A stretch of DNA of 64,000 bases from Tribonema minus (taxonomy: Eukaryota > Sar > Xanthophyceae > Tribonematales > Tribonemataceae), in assembly GCA_017506865.1 (NCBI GenBank), contig JAFCMP010000047.1, forward strand, positions 310,001-374,000. The letters run 5' to 3'. The position numbers and the translations under genes are program-made. A model generated the notes under the pieces. It saw only the letters and a program-made list of their open reading frames with translations, made no database searches and was not told where the DNA came from. Position 1 is the stretch's first letter. Every line of letters starts with the position of its first letter. Of the stretch, positions 1 through 11,835 are shown piece after piece.

Positions 1-249
1 GACACACAAGCGCTGCTACACGCACTCGCCGAGCAGAGCTCGCAGGGCAGCTACAATCTCGCGCAGCGCGTTGCCTTCTGGCGCCGCCGCACCTCCCTCG
101 CGCTACAGCGCGCGCTCACACGTGTCGTGATCGACAACTGGAACGCAGTCATTGCCCCTGATGGCGACGTCAGTGCTTACCGCCGCATCGCACTGTTGCA
201 AGTGCCGCGACCCTCGCCGGCCAGCGCCGAACCGCCGGCCCCTCCGTAG
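1..249 (+). CDS. C-terminal fragment of a probable LINE endonuclease ORF (partial at the window edge)
   Basis: An open frame enters from the left edge and stops at TAG 247-249 (82 residues visible, no start in the window). It is helical and rich in Arg and Ala (for example FWRRRTSLALQRALTRVV), ending in a Pro/Ala tail. Spacing and composition resemble the very C-terminus of the restriction-like-endonuclease ORF of the LINE at 12.7-18.1 kb, which ends with a helix of the form LARLRSALSAALHMAYSGRV. The likeness is by eye and weak. It could instead be the last exon of a host gene. The following 50-150 bp contain two copies of a CAACTGGTGATCTC motif (about 318 and 368), which would fit an element 3'UTR. 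Confidence 0.35.
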   Translation, partial: DTQALLHALAEQSSQGSYNLAQRVAFWRRRTSLALQRALTRVVIDNWNAVIAPDGDVSAYRRIALLQVPRPSPASAEPPAPP

Positions 250-444
250 ATTTAGTTATTGCCCGATTATCGTGTGCTCAACCCATGCGGTCCAGGACAT
301 AATATACAACTTCAACTGGTGATCTCCCGCTGTGATCCAACTGCCAGTTGGTCTTCTCAACCTCAACTGGTGATCTCGACTGGCAAGTTGTGTCAACTGT
401 ACAGCTGTGGACTAGAACGAGACACACAACACAAGACGTCTGCA

Positions 445-3400
445 ATGACATCCACGATGGTTGATTCGGGTTCTTTGGCGGAGCACGCGTATGTCGCTCA
501 CCTATGTCATGGAGCGCAACCCGCTGATAAGGCTGGTGTTGTGAATCTGCTGCACGCGGCGTGCGCAGCAGACCATCCCACAGAGGTGAGCGTTCATTCG
601 TTTGAATGAAGAAATCATTTTTCCTGCGTGAGCACTACGCGACAGGTACGCTAAGCTCGTTCGACTGAGTACGAGGCATCTTTTTCCTGCGTGACGCCGT
701 GAGCGCACTCAAGCACTTCCCTCGTGCACTTCAGTTCCGGCAGCGTCTTTGTAGACACCAGCGTCTTTGTAAACACCTCGAGAACAAGATCGCCAGCACA
801 GCACGGAAACTACATCACTTGTTTGTCTTCTGGTAACTTTTTCATGTGATTGTTTGGCCTACCTGCTGTTCAAGCGTTTGCCGATTTGAGCTTGGCGATG
901 CTGGTGAAGTTCCGCCTGGCTCGGTCCTTATTTGTACTCCGCGTCGTGTCTGTGCTGGCTCCCCCAGACAGGGATTGAACGGGCCGACCCAGCTGGCCCC
1001 AGGGCAAAGCATGGATTGAAGACGAAAATTGCGAAAGGCAAATGGAAGCATGGCTGGTTAGGGGTCTGCAATAGCTGCAAGAAAGATGAGAAGGTGAGAG
1101 CTTTGGCAAGGCAAGGCAAGCATTCTTCCCGTAGCTCTTGTCTCTCGGCACGACACCACCTTTTGCCACCGCCTGAGCCTCCAGCGCCTTGGAATAACCT
1201 CATTGTACTTCTTCGGGGCACAAAATCACATACAATGTGTCTGAAGCTGTGACGAATCATCCCCCTAGTGAAGAATACTTCTAGGTCATTGCCTGTCCCT
1301 GCTGGTACTCCAGCAGGTTGGTGTGAAGAGGTCGAGCCATGCTGCTTCTCAAGTACTCAAGGCTCTTACTCTTGAACAATTTGGCAGTGTTAATCAGTGA
1401 CAAGGTCCGGACAACCACTCATATCTATCGCAGGTGATTTGCGGCCCACATGCTATGCGATGCCAGTCATTGCGGATACATCAGCAGTAGTCAATTTGCC
1501 AAATGCGGGGCAATGTGATGGTTCATGCCTGGTGCAGGCTCCACCTGCAAATGTCAAGGTCCATGCATTGCTACCTATACAAACATGTGGGGCTCCTATA
1601 CCGCACTACCATCAAATCAAGCAGATGGCCGAAATTGACGACGTGATGCATCTTTTATAGACAAGGTGGCTGAGCAACCAATCAGTGTGAAACAAGCATG
1701 GTGTTGCTGTCGGTTGTTTTCTATGTTCAGATGCAACTCATTTGAGCGCAAATGGAAGTGGCTGTGCTCATCTAGGTACATACCTCCTTTTTGTCCTCAC
1801 AGGGTAAGGCAGAATGTTGTGCCGTGCCTCCCTCTGAAGAATTGTTGCCTGAGGACCCGAAAGACATCAAGTCTTTCGCAGCTGCCACACCGTGTGAGAC
1901 GTGCAAAGGGAAAGGCCACGAATGCAGCTTTCGGTGAGTTTACACTGCATACCTCTGTGACTACCTTTTTCTTACCATGTGCTGAGCCAATTGCCAGTAT
2001 TTTTGACCAATATTTTTACATGCACAGATATAGCATTGTGGTAATGGCAGTTGAACGCAGTGCTGCTGCTGCAGCGGCATTTTGAAGGAGCAGCTTCAAT
2101 GACCGCTGTGTGCATGCGATATTATTTTCTGCGATCTTCTGATTCGTTTTCATTTTCCTGTACACAATGTAGACACAACGGATCATACGGATCATTATGA
2201 TAGATGTGATTGCTCAAGTTCCTGCATGGCATGACTGCGGCTTGTTTGGCTACATTTGTGCGCTTGCTGTGGCCGCAGACAAGATCACACAGCATTTTGC
2301 GCGACAAACGCCGATTGCGTTACAAGTTGTAAATCGCATGAACGTTCATGCATGTACTCATGGACTTGTTTCACCAAAGCCTGTTCTCATCCAAGGGAGG
2401 CCGGGTACCCCGCATGTTCTTAGGGATTTAATGTTCTTCGGGTTTGAATCCTTTCATGATGCATGCACTGTTTTGACAATATGGTAGATGCACGGTGAAG
2501 ACCTTCAAATTATGTATACCTCTCAGAACAGAATTAAGAATGAACATGGGCCAACTACACATGGCAGACATACCATGTGGCAAGCGGTATACATGTACTA
2601 GTGCTTTCTGAGTGCCGATCAAGAAATGCGTATGTCATCCATGAACCATACTATTACCCATTTAGCTCGATGCTGAAAATCATGGTGATGCAGGGGATGT
2701 TTTTGCACAAAAACCGGAATCTGGTGGTGCTCATGTTTTTTTGCCAAGGGCCCGCTTGTTCTCTTGAGTCCATGTTGTAAATGACTCAGCTCAGACAGGG
2801 TTTAAAATGATGATGCAGCAAAGAGCCCGGCGGTAAGCCGGTGCAGAACGGCAACCTGCATGATTCGGTCTGTTGTTACTGATCTAGGCCCATAAGTATT
2901 GTGATGTACTTCGCTTTAATCACGGTGTAACTGTGCCCAGTCTAGTTGAGGTGTAGGTCCGCTTCTTCACCTGTACATTAACTGGCTCTTGCCAATGCTG
3001 ACTTTGACTCCACACTATTCTGTTGTATCTCCCGGCGTGAAATAGTCAACTCTTGAAGCCTGGGCCAGGCAGTGGGCCCCCGCAACGAATCCGAAAGCGG
3101 AAGCGAACAAAGGGTGGCGCCGACCTAGACAGCGGCAGCATCGCGGTCGCTTTTGCACCGACGGTAAGTACAAAAAGTGGTTATACACTGTGTCCGTATC
3201 TGGTGTGCGCTGCACAGACATATTGCTGGTATCGCGCAGCAGCAGGGCAGTAGCACCTTCTATATGCTCATGCCTGTCCTGCGGCAGTAAGCACCAATGC
3301 GGTCAGTGTCAGAGACGACTTTTCACACACACACACACCCCGTACCAGTTCACAGAGTGTTTGGCATCCCATATCGCTCATCATGCAGAGCCACTTGATG

Positions 3401-4264
3401 ACTATGTTTGATGTTGAAGCTTAGTGCATGTCTCGCCTTACATTAGCTGAACACAAAAAGTCAGCGCGATCACACTATGTAGAACAGATGCTTGTCGTAT
3501 GCACAACGCGTTTACGTGCCTTGAGATGCTTGCATGCCTCATGAATTTGTTTACTGCATGCACATCATTGTTGGCTGCTTTTTTTAGGGTTAGGGTAACC
3601 CTAACCCTAAGCAGCGAGGCGCTGAAAACTGCCATAATGCTTTAGGATGTGCGAAAGGTGTGGGTGATGACGGACCAGGCGCGAAGTCGCATGCGTTCGT
3701 GGGCGAGGTATAGCCGGGGGGCGGTCTGCTTCAGCGCTTCGCTTGTCCCTTCTGCTCGGAATCGCGGCTGGCTCACCTTGCAGCTTTCTGCACGCTGCTT
3801 CTCCGCAGGCGATGGACTTGTACTTTACCAAGCTGGCGCGCTGTGAGCATGCCACGCTCAGCATCCCCATGGCGGGGGAGATTGCAACGCCGCTGAACCA
3901 ACATGGAGGCATCAACAGTGAAGCGACGGGCACCGTGAATTCGACCCTGCTGCGCAGTACCTCGGTATCCTCCATGGTCGACATCACCTCCACATACGGC
4001 TTGGGCGGCGGCCTCACGCTTACCCGTCAGAGCATGGGCAGCGCGCTGGACGGCACCGTGCGAAGCGAAAGCAGCAGCGACATTGAGCTGGACATGCAGC
4101 AAGCAGTAGACGCGCTGCCGCTGCTGCTACCGCGGCAAGCGCCCAGTGGTACGGGGGGTCTTGGCGTGGTGCAGCAGCTTTCCCACATGCAGCAGGTGCA
4201 GCAGCAGCTGCCGGGGGGATTGGACGAGGAAGCGCCATGGGATGGCTGTTGTCCTGAACAGATG
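445..4264 (+). CDS. Zn2Cys6-like zinc-cluster protein, multi-exon (3' end uncertain)
   Basis: Five exons join in one frame with GT-AG introns: 445-585, 968-1093, 1803-1933, 3073-3163 and 3809-4264. Phases close exactly (0, 0, 2, 0, 0), giving 315 codons so far. Residues about 79-130 hold a cysteine pattern split by an intron: CNSC, nine residues, CC, a long loop, then PCETCKGKGHECSF. The second half matches the C-x2-C-x6-C half of fungal Zn2Cys6 clusters and is followed by a basic RIRKRKRTK stretch, as expected for a DNA-binding linker. The rest (MDLYFTKLARCEHATLS and on) is not recognised; it is Ser/Gln-rich near its end. A possible sixth exon (4355-4411) keeps phase 0 and ends at TAA; otherwise the gene may continue into the candidate exons at 8.2-9.9 kb. 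Function inferred: transcription factor. The loop is longer than in fungal proteins, so the family call is tentative. Confidence 0.5.
3584..3610. repeat. Palindromic interstitial telomere-like repeat
   Basis: Two TTAGGG units face two CCCTAA units with one central base (13-bp arms). It lies in the intron before exon 3809 of the zinc-cluster gene. Similar inverted pairs are at about 6,509-6,528 and 33,145-33,174. Confidence 0.85.
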
Positions 4265-4411
4265 GTAGGTGCCTTTTCTCGTGTTGCGCGTCTTTGGTTG
4301 CGCCCGCTGCCAGCGTGGTGTCACAGTAGACTCAATATTTTGTCGGTGCCGCAGGCTGTACCGCGTTCAGTGCTGCTGCATCCCACCGCTGCGTCCCACT
4401 GCGTACGATAA

Positions 4412-7400
4412 GCTGGCTGCAATTATCGGTGCCACAAGTGATTGTGGTCATGCAATGCGTGATGAGGTTCGTGAAGAATGTGCATTTAGGAGGGGGTCAA
4501 ACAAAAGCGTACATGCCATTGCAGCCATTCTGTTTGTGTGAACAACACAACAACATGTCTTGAGTCCAATGTTCTCAGCTGTCGATCCGACTTTGAGGGT
4601 GCACGCCAGCATCTGCAGCTCAGTGAGACTGACTTGCCTTGCTGACCGCGTGGTGGGTAGCTGATAACCCTTCGCCACTCTTTCAGCATGAGGGACATTA
4701 TGCCATGCAGGAATGCAGGCGGCACTGCGATGTCTTTAGTAACGCACCGCGTCATTTTTGGCAAGGCTTTAGCAGTTGCTGTGACTGTACTTGGACTTCA
4801 CACGGTTGTCTGGTTGGTCTTTGTTTGCATTGGCCAGGAACGCCATGGGACCAGCAGGAGGGTAACCGAGCGGTCTCCTGACAGGTGCGCCATACTTGAA
4901 GTTTCTGATACTTGCAGTGCAGCAAGCACTTGTATGCGGTGCCTTACAGTGTTAAATTCGTGAGGAAAGGTGTCTACTTAACTGCGTTCATTGAGCGATT
5001 TCAACCTAAACTTTTAGAAGTCATCTTACTCGTTCCTTCATGGAAGTGCAGCGTCATGGTGGCACAGTCAGTCACGCGAGCATGCAGGCACAGGGCATGT
5101 TTATGAGACCATGTAACAATGACACCGCAAAACGGGCAGATGGAATCGGGCTCAAGGTGCCTGTCACTTGATCTATACCTTCTCAGGCTGCCTTCTTAAT
5201 TTATCCACAGCTCAGCTTCTATGTTTACCATTAGGGTGATGCTAAACGTGGACTAAAAAAACATGCCAGACATTGTACTAACGTAAACCACTGTCATGAT
5301 AAGCCATAAATTGCTAGCAACTGTAATGATGGTTGCAAGTTGAGTCTCCTACTCAGCCCATGCAAAATCGAAGGGAAATGAAAACGAAATGAAATTTTGA
5401 CATCTGCCAATCAAAACTATACGAACCAAACCTATCTAACCGCCGACCAGGTAACCGCCATTCGACGCACGCTTCGAAGTGAGCAGACACAATGCATGAT
5501 TGCCCGTCGCCATCAAGCCTGCGAGCAGTGCTTTTCGTGTGGGAACGCGCGCAGCAATGTAGGTCGACAGCTGTCTGTACCTGGCAGTGCGCAGCAGTGC
5601 CGCATGTTTGCGGCCTGGCTTTCCTCGCCCGGGCACTTCTTTCTGGACAAAGCACTACAGTACGTCACGCAGTGAAGTACAAAGCGGTCACAACACCGAG
5701 GAAATACCGATATCTCATCGTGCATCATCATTCGCTGCCGCTGCTGTAGCTTTAGCGGCTGTAGCTAAAGTTGTATCAAGATGAAATTAGGGTCTGTTGT
5801 GTCAACAAATGTGGGACAGATAAAACGCTGCGGCGAAGGGCTATGTGCAAGGTGGCCGTGGCCAGCGGACATAATGATCAACCTCATTATGGCTATCACC
5901 ACGGCAGCTGACGCCGGCCGTCACGGTCGCATCAGCCCAGTGTCACCAGCTGGTGCTGCCTATCAACCTTTATAAAAAAAAATCTATAGCAGCAGTTCAG
6001 CTTTCACCATAAAAAGCAGCAGTGTCCTTTCTCAAGTAAACTATCAAATTGATAGAGTGTCTCTTTGTTTGTTGGGTCGTTTTGAGACACATTGCTCTAT
6101 CCATCATTCATTTATTTATATGTCGAAAACTTTCCACTGTCAGAGGCTGTAATTTTGTGTGAACCGCCATCACGCTGAGTGCATCAATGCAAATTGCTCA
6201 TGACTTGCGTCCGCTGCTACAAGAAAGCACCCCCCTCCTAAAGGAATGGGAGGCGAACGACCCGGAAACAGACAGCCTCTTTTGTAAATAGCGCTTAAAG
6301 CAAGTCACAGAGACCATCACCTCAACATTTGCTTTTTAAAAATCTGAAACATGCGCATCACCTCATGTTTTTTTGTTGCACTGAGATCATGTTATGCCCA
6401 TGCTGCGGGATTACATCTGCATTGCCATTAAGCCGTCCTGCCACGCTTAGCGCATCAACACCACCACGCTCTGGCGATCAGGGTTTCTGGCCCTGACCAT
6501 AAGTAGTCATAACCCTAAGTTAGGGTTAGCGCCTCAGGAAGAGAAGTTGCGCGTAACGGCTTTGAAGTAGACGATAGCGAAACGAAAATAGAGACTTCGT
6601 GAGCCCTCGAGAGCTCTGCAGGCCGTGAAGCGTGGCCGCAGGCTTGAAACTGCAATGCGATACATGCCAAGTGCCAAAACGCTGTATGCGGTCAGCGCCG
6701 CCTGTGCAGCAACACCTCGCGAGCTGGAGAGCCAGCGCCAGAATCAGCTCGCAGCTTCCTGGTGTTGCCCGAAGCAACGAGCAACTAAACTTGGGCAACT
6801 AAACCCCTGCACGCTGATTGGTAAACGGTCGTGCCGAGCTGCTTTGAGGAACAATGCGCCAGCGCTGATTGGTGGCGATGCGTAACATTCCGCAAAAATC
6901 AGTATTCATGTTCGCAAAAATCAGCAAGCGTGGCATCATGTTTGTGCATCAGTAGTGTGGCGTGCGCAAGTAGTGCGGAGGCTTGCGCACGCCATGACTT
7001 AAGAAGGCTCGCGCCCTGAAGGGTCCCTCGCCTACAAAGCAGCGCAGTCAGCACCAACCTTGAGGCATATGCTGGTGAAGCCCTGAGCTTGTCACACCTG
7101 TGCCTTGCAGTTGCTGTCGTCATTCATGAAATGCTCCTTGATCAAATTCACCAAAACTGCCGACAAGAAGTGCTTGCTGCAGTAACTACATTCACAAGAG
7201 CCTCTCTTTTTGCAAGGGCGCCAGCACAAGAAGAAATTTATCAAGGCTTGTTCCACACTGCGCTTGACACGGCCTTGAAGTTCGTGCCTGAGCATATCAG
7301 CCAGCACTTCCTCTGCCCACTTTAAGCTTTTGGCAGTCTTCGCGTCAACCACACATCCAGTGCATCATCATCATCATCATCACCATCAGCAGCAGGCATG

Positions 7401-8184
7401 TCGCAATTCTGGTGGTGCCCCGGAAGACCAGGCATCTTCACTATGATCGGGGTATGAGGGGAGTGTACAGCAATCGCGTAGCCGAGCTGGTAGCCACAAT
7501 ATTTGCCATGAGTTACGGCACGGTGACTTTCGGTCTTGCAATTTGCCTTCTGACTCCTGCTTCATGGACATTTGAAAATATACACAAAACTACACGGTCC
7601 AAAAATTCAACAACCTTCATCAGTGAAGTTCCTGACAACTAATAAAGTATTATGAAAGCATAAAAATGAGCGCCTGTGTTGCTCATGTATACAGGGCAGC
7701 GACACATGTAATATTGCAATGGGTGTACGAGTATGCTTTCATCTGCTTCGTACCAGTTCCCTGAGCACACAAAGCTAGAGTGCTGCACGGGTGGCAAAAT
7801 GCCAGAGAGTGCTTATCACACACAGCGCAGCAGAATTTAGGCAGAACTGCACTTGCAATCTAGCAAGGCTTCAATGACTGCAGAGCGGGCCGCATGTGCT
7901 CAAAGCACTGCAGTCACACATATCGTGAACAGCAGAGCATGGGCGCCCAGGCTTGTAGATGCAATGGCATGCTCTCACTGACAGAAGTCAACGCCACTCC
8001 GTCCACGCACCTGCTTCCGCATCCCGCTTTTCAAAATGCTGGCTGGCTATGCACTCACAGCACTTTGTAAGGCGGAGGGAGGCGAGAGCAATTGCAGACC
8101 ACCAGGTTGCTCTGCGCGCATGCCTGAGGCTCCTGTGTTTTTAACCCCACCATTAATGCTGTTGTATACCTACGGTCGCTGCAG
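4412..8184. other. Stretch without a supported gene
   Basis: No convincing exon chain was found. A 92-codon frame at 5397-5675 (+) contains HQACEQCFSCGNARS, a cysteine arrangement reminiscent of the upstream zinc-cluster gene, and could be an exon. An 86-codon frame on the minus strand (7092-7352) is helical but unsupported. From about 5.95 to 6.5 kb the base composition is clearly more A+T-rich than the surroundings. A TCA/CAT trinucleotide run lies at about 7365-7390. Confidence 0.4.
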
Positions 8185-8870
8185 GTCCACGCCCGTAGGC
8201 GCCGCCTCTGGCACGCTCGCCCCCTCCCACACGGCGTCGCTGGATGCTACCGTGCTGCCGCCCGATAAGCAGCACGCCATGGCGTTCAACCGCACGCACG
8301 CCTACGGCCAAGGCATTAACAGCGACTGTGCTCAGGATGTATTCAATTTGATTCCAAGTGGTAGCCTTGCTGCCTTGCAAGTTGAGCTGGAGGTACATCT
8401 GGAGCTACATAAGTTCTTCTTTGGCGACGGTGGCACCGGCGGTGGTGAGGCAGATGTTATGACAGCCATGCACGTTAACAGCTGCAACGTCACCTTTGAC
8501 AGCAGCGATGGTGGCGGCAGCGGCAGCGGCGGCGGCGGCGACGGTGGCAACAGAGTTAGCAGCGGTAGCAGCAGCGGCAGTGGTGCAGCGACGGGCGCAG
8601 ACTCCACATTTGTTGAGCGCCCGGGCTTCAGCTCGCAGCCTTTTGACATGGCATACAAGTGCCGCGAGGTCGTGCAGCGCAGGTGACGCTGCAGACAGCT
8701 CGCAGCTGGAGGCCATCGGCGGTGGCACCGGCACACTGCTGTGTGACACTGTCAAGCACCGCCGCCGTCGCTCTGTCATGGACCTGTTGCGCTCTGTGGG
8801 CATGCAGGTGCCGAGGGCAGAGGGGTGGCAACAGCCTGACACCGGCAAGCTGGATTTACTGTGGCCAAAG
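8185..8870 (+). CDS. Candidate coding exon(s) of an unrecognised protein
   Basis: After an acceptor (TCGCTGCAG, exon from 8185) a frame runs through SLDATVLPPDKQHAMAFNRT and VFNLIPSGSLAALQVELEVH, then a Gly/Ser-rich tract (about 8510-8610) and FDMAYKCREVVQ. Near 8685 this frame closes, but the neighbouring frame continues without a break as DSSQLEAIGGGTGTLL, HRRRRSVMDLLRSVGMQVP and DTGKLDLLWPK to a good donor (GTGAGC at 8871). No intron of sensible size fits the switch, so a single-base frameshift or sequence error near 8685 is likely. It may belong to the zinc-cluster gene upstream; phase could not be linked. Family not recognised. Confidence 0.35.
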
Positions 8871-9449
8871 GTGAGCAGCGTGTGGGGTAGGCAGATTACA
8901 ACAGTTACTGTTGTGTGTTTGTGAGGTGTACTGCGCATCTGCGATCCTGCGGGGTTATTGGCAGTATATGTGCAATCATGAGAGGGTCATTGCCAGCGTT
9001 GACGCACGAGCTTCGTTTTTCAAGGTGTCCAGTCCGGCTGGAGTGTCTGCCGTTGCAAATGCGGTGTTGCGCATTAGTAAAGGCAGCAGAGGAGGCTGAG
9101 AAGCATCGGGTGCTGGGCTTACGAGAGTGAATAAATTACGAACTTCAAGCACCAAGCAGGAATGTAACCGTCAGACTGTAGAAGTCTTAGAGTAGTGTCA
9201 AGCAAGGCACATCCCCGAGAACATGCCTGACACAAGCCACGCAACTGCTGCTTCTGAACCCCGTACCAGCTGATTGTGACAGAAGCAGGAACCATCCATA
9301 TACCAAAAACGCCACGGCGTGTAGCTGTCTTCAACTTGGGCAGCTTGTGATCTCTCACGTAGCCTCTACATTGGCAATAATTCGGACGACCTGACATGTT
9401 CGTTGTTGGCTATACATACATATATAATGTTTGTGGCACACCTCAACAG

Positions 9450-9594
9450 GCTGGTTCCATGCGGCTTCGAAGCGACGGTGCCAGCTATTTACAGGATGAT
9501 GTCACGGTGTCATATCGTTCACACCTCGGCGACTGGTATCAGCTGGCCACGCAGCAACAGCGCCAAACGGAACCAGTCAGCAAACTTGAGTTAG
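9450..9594 (+). CDS. Candidate exon of the same unrecognised plus-strand gene
   Basis: The acceptor CCTCAACAG precedes a 48-codon frame (SMRLRSDGASYLQDDVTVSY, then YQLATQQQRQTEPVSKLEL) ending at a GTGATG donor. Its start phase (0) matches the end phase of the exon that finishes at 8870. A C16-17 run follows in the intron at about 9635-9651. No family recognised. Confidence 0.35.
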
Positions 9595-9703
9595 GTGATG
9601 TGCTACAATCAAAACCAGAGGCTACAACTACAACCCCCCCCCCCCCCCCCTGCGCATTATCACAGGTTTGACGGTGTTCCGCCCTCACTGACTGGACCGA
9701 CAG

Positions 9704-9899
9704 CTACTTCCTGGACAACGCCATCAGAGACCTGCAGGCATTGGGGGCCGCACCTGCGGGCACCCTGCCAGCAGATAACGCGCCGGCCCTGGCAGCAGCC
9801 ATGGGGATACCAACGGCGGCGCCAATGACGGTGGCCGACGGCGCCATCAGCGACGCTGAGGCCGTGCGGCTGCGCAAAACATGTTCATGCTTCTCAATG
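9704..9899 (+). CDS. Candidate exon, Ala-rich, unrecognised
   Basis: The acceptor ACCGACAG is followed by a frame reading YFLDNAIRDLQALGAAPAGT, then Ala/Pro-rich sequence to GAISDAEAVRLRKTC, closing at a consensus donor GTGAGTAGG (from 9900). Start phase 2 does not match the previous candidate exon (phase 1), so an exon is missing between them or one boundary is wrong. Confidence 0.35.
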
Positions 9900-9961
9900 T
9901 GAGTAGGGAGGACAGACGTTCGATTTTGTGGAGTACAGGCGCTTCTTGCATACAGTGAGAG

Positions 9962-10092
9962 CTGTGCGCCCAGGTGGTCAATGCAACGCATTTCGACCTG
10001 TACGATTGTCCTGTACGATTGTCGTACAGGTCGAAATGCGTTGCATTGTCGTACAGGTCGAAATGCGTTGCATTGACCACCTGGGCGCACAG
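9962..10092. repeat. Foldback palindrome A (44-bp perfect arms)
   Basis: The 44 bp at 9962-10005 (starting CTGTGCGCCCAGGTGGTC) recur exactly as the reverse complement at 10049-10092. Between them lie a partial extra copy of the inner end (CCTGTACGATTGT) and another inverted copy of the inner half, so arm pieces have themselves duplicated. Nearly the whole 131 bp can fold into a hairpin. The arms are related to those of the cluster at 11.84-12.09 kb. Confidence 0.85.
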
Positions 10093-10172
10093 AGCGAGCA
10101 TGCCTCAGCTACATAGCTCGCAATCACCAACCTGAGGCAGGCAACATCATGGCCTGGGCTGCATCTGCGCAG

Positions 10173-10236
10173 GCACTGCGCGCTGCTGCTGCTGACAGTG
10201 CTGGTGCTGGTGCTGGTGCTGCTGCTGCTGCTGAAC
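10173..10236. repeat. GCT/GGT trinucleotide repeat
   Basis: A run of CTG, CTGGTG and GCT triplets with no supported gene around it. Confidence 0.7.
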
Positions 10237-10460
10237 TACATGTCGTGCAGTGGTGATGTCAGTGCCCACAAAGTATGCTTTCACACTGGGATGGTGTTGC
10301 GTGTGTTGACGAGCAGCCATGATGTGCAATTGTAGACACATTGCAAGCCAGGCCATGTGACTCATATGCTGGTATTTCGTCAAACAGCACCCAGAGGTGA
10401 TGTAATTGCGGTGGTGATGCAGCGCGCGCCATCATGTTGGGGTTACGGCGCTCAACGTGT

Positions 10461-10517
10461 GTGAGAGAGAGTGAGAGAGAGTGAGAGAGAGTGAAGAGAG
10501 AGTGAGAGAGAGTGAGT

Positions 10518-10548
<31 letters not shown>

Positions 10549-10550
10549 GG
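10461..10550. repeat. GA-rich microsatellite
   Basis: About 90 bp of GAGAGAGTGA units grading into pure GA. A G-rich tract (about 10,585-10,607) follows. No gene evidence around it. Confidence 0.9.
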
Positions 10551-11561
10551 GGATGCAGGTCACTGGATGTGCGAGGAAGGGGGAAGGTGGGGGGCGGGGG
10601 GGGGGAGATGTGTGCTGCGCGATGCTGCCTTTTGCTCCAAGCACACCTACTGAGAGGGCAGTAGACACCATCACCGTTTTCCTTGTTTTTGACCTGACAC
10701 AGCCACTTTGGACATTGGTGTTCTAGGCCCTTGCCTACAAGCCCGAGTCCCACTACCCCTCCCAAGTTGTGGCATTATCGCCTGCGGTTTGAGCGGGAAT
10801 GCAATGTGTTGCCCTGCGCGTGCCACGCAGGTGAAAATGTCCAAGGTGCTGCTTATGCAGCTGGTAGCAGCACTTACATGGCACTGCTGCCTCTGCACCT
10901 CAATATAGGCTGTCATGATTGTGCGCAGCTATGCCCCTCCTGTAACATGAGCGTTGTGCCCTGTGTGCATGCCCCGTTTATCGTTCCATGTTTCAAAGTG
11001 TGTGTCTGCACTGGTGTGTCACCGTCACCTTGTGATGAGTTGTCAAACCATTGAACTAGGTAGTGAATCTAATATGTGCAACTAAGATGCTGTCTGCCAG
11101 CAAGATTGCCATGTTTTGCCCGAGTTGGCAGCTGGTTTCTCTTGCGCTGCACGTCCCTTTTCGTAATGCTTTTCTTCATGAAGATGTTCATGAAGACATT
11201 GCGCGACATTGTGTCACAACACATAGTGTCGTTGGTGAAAACAACTGGCACTGACGAGTACATCGTCTTGTTAACAAGGGTCTTTTTGATCATGACCCAT
11301 TTTAGGGCTGTCCTGTTATTTTGCTCCTGTGTGTCGTGAGCGCCGCCCCGGTGGCAGCAGCCTCTGTCTCTGCCACGCTCCCCCGTGAAGGCTTGTACTC
11401 TTTACTTGAAAATCCTTGAACTTTGAAAAATGCTAAAAAATCCTGGATGTAGACGTCAAGCTTGCACCAGAGTGTACTTGTTCTTGTGACAACCCGAAAT
11501 GTGTTCATGCGCAGACGATACTTCTAAAACCTATGGCCAAATGAAGGCAGAGCATATGCAT

Positions 11562-11690
11562 GTACTTTTTATTATTTCTCGCTCAGGGCGCGATGCGTAT
11601 ACTTATTGCTTCTCGTCTATGTATGTAGGCGCGAAAAAGCCCAGATGCTGGATGTCCAGCTTGCAGTCAGACACTACATGTGTCTTGTGA
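11562..11690 (-). mobile_element. Diverged LINE 3'-end fragment
   Basis: The plus strand reads TACTTTTTATTATTTCTCGC, then TCAGGGCGCG, a roughly 40-bp interruption, then GCGAAAAAGCCCAGATG and a degenerate continuation. This is the 3' terminal block of the LINE at 12.7-18.1 kb (reverse orientation) with an insertion in it. Only the tail is present, as expected of extreme 5' truncation. The flank reads ATGTACTT, again a GTACTT-type site. Confidence 0.6.
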
Positions 11691-11835
11691 ATACCTCTGC
11701 ATGTAACATCTGCAGCACAGCGGATACCACGATAGGGTGAATGTCGTTAGTGTGGTTGATCTCAACAATCTCTACACGCATGGCCCCTCAGCCTAAGGGC
11801 ATTCCCTGTCGATCATTGACATGGCAACATGACTC

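Noticed and set aside
2197-2487. Ulp1-like cysteine protease fragment (AWHDCGLFGYICALAV)
   Set aside because: Only the DCG patch resembles the family; no His or Asp partners or exon context.
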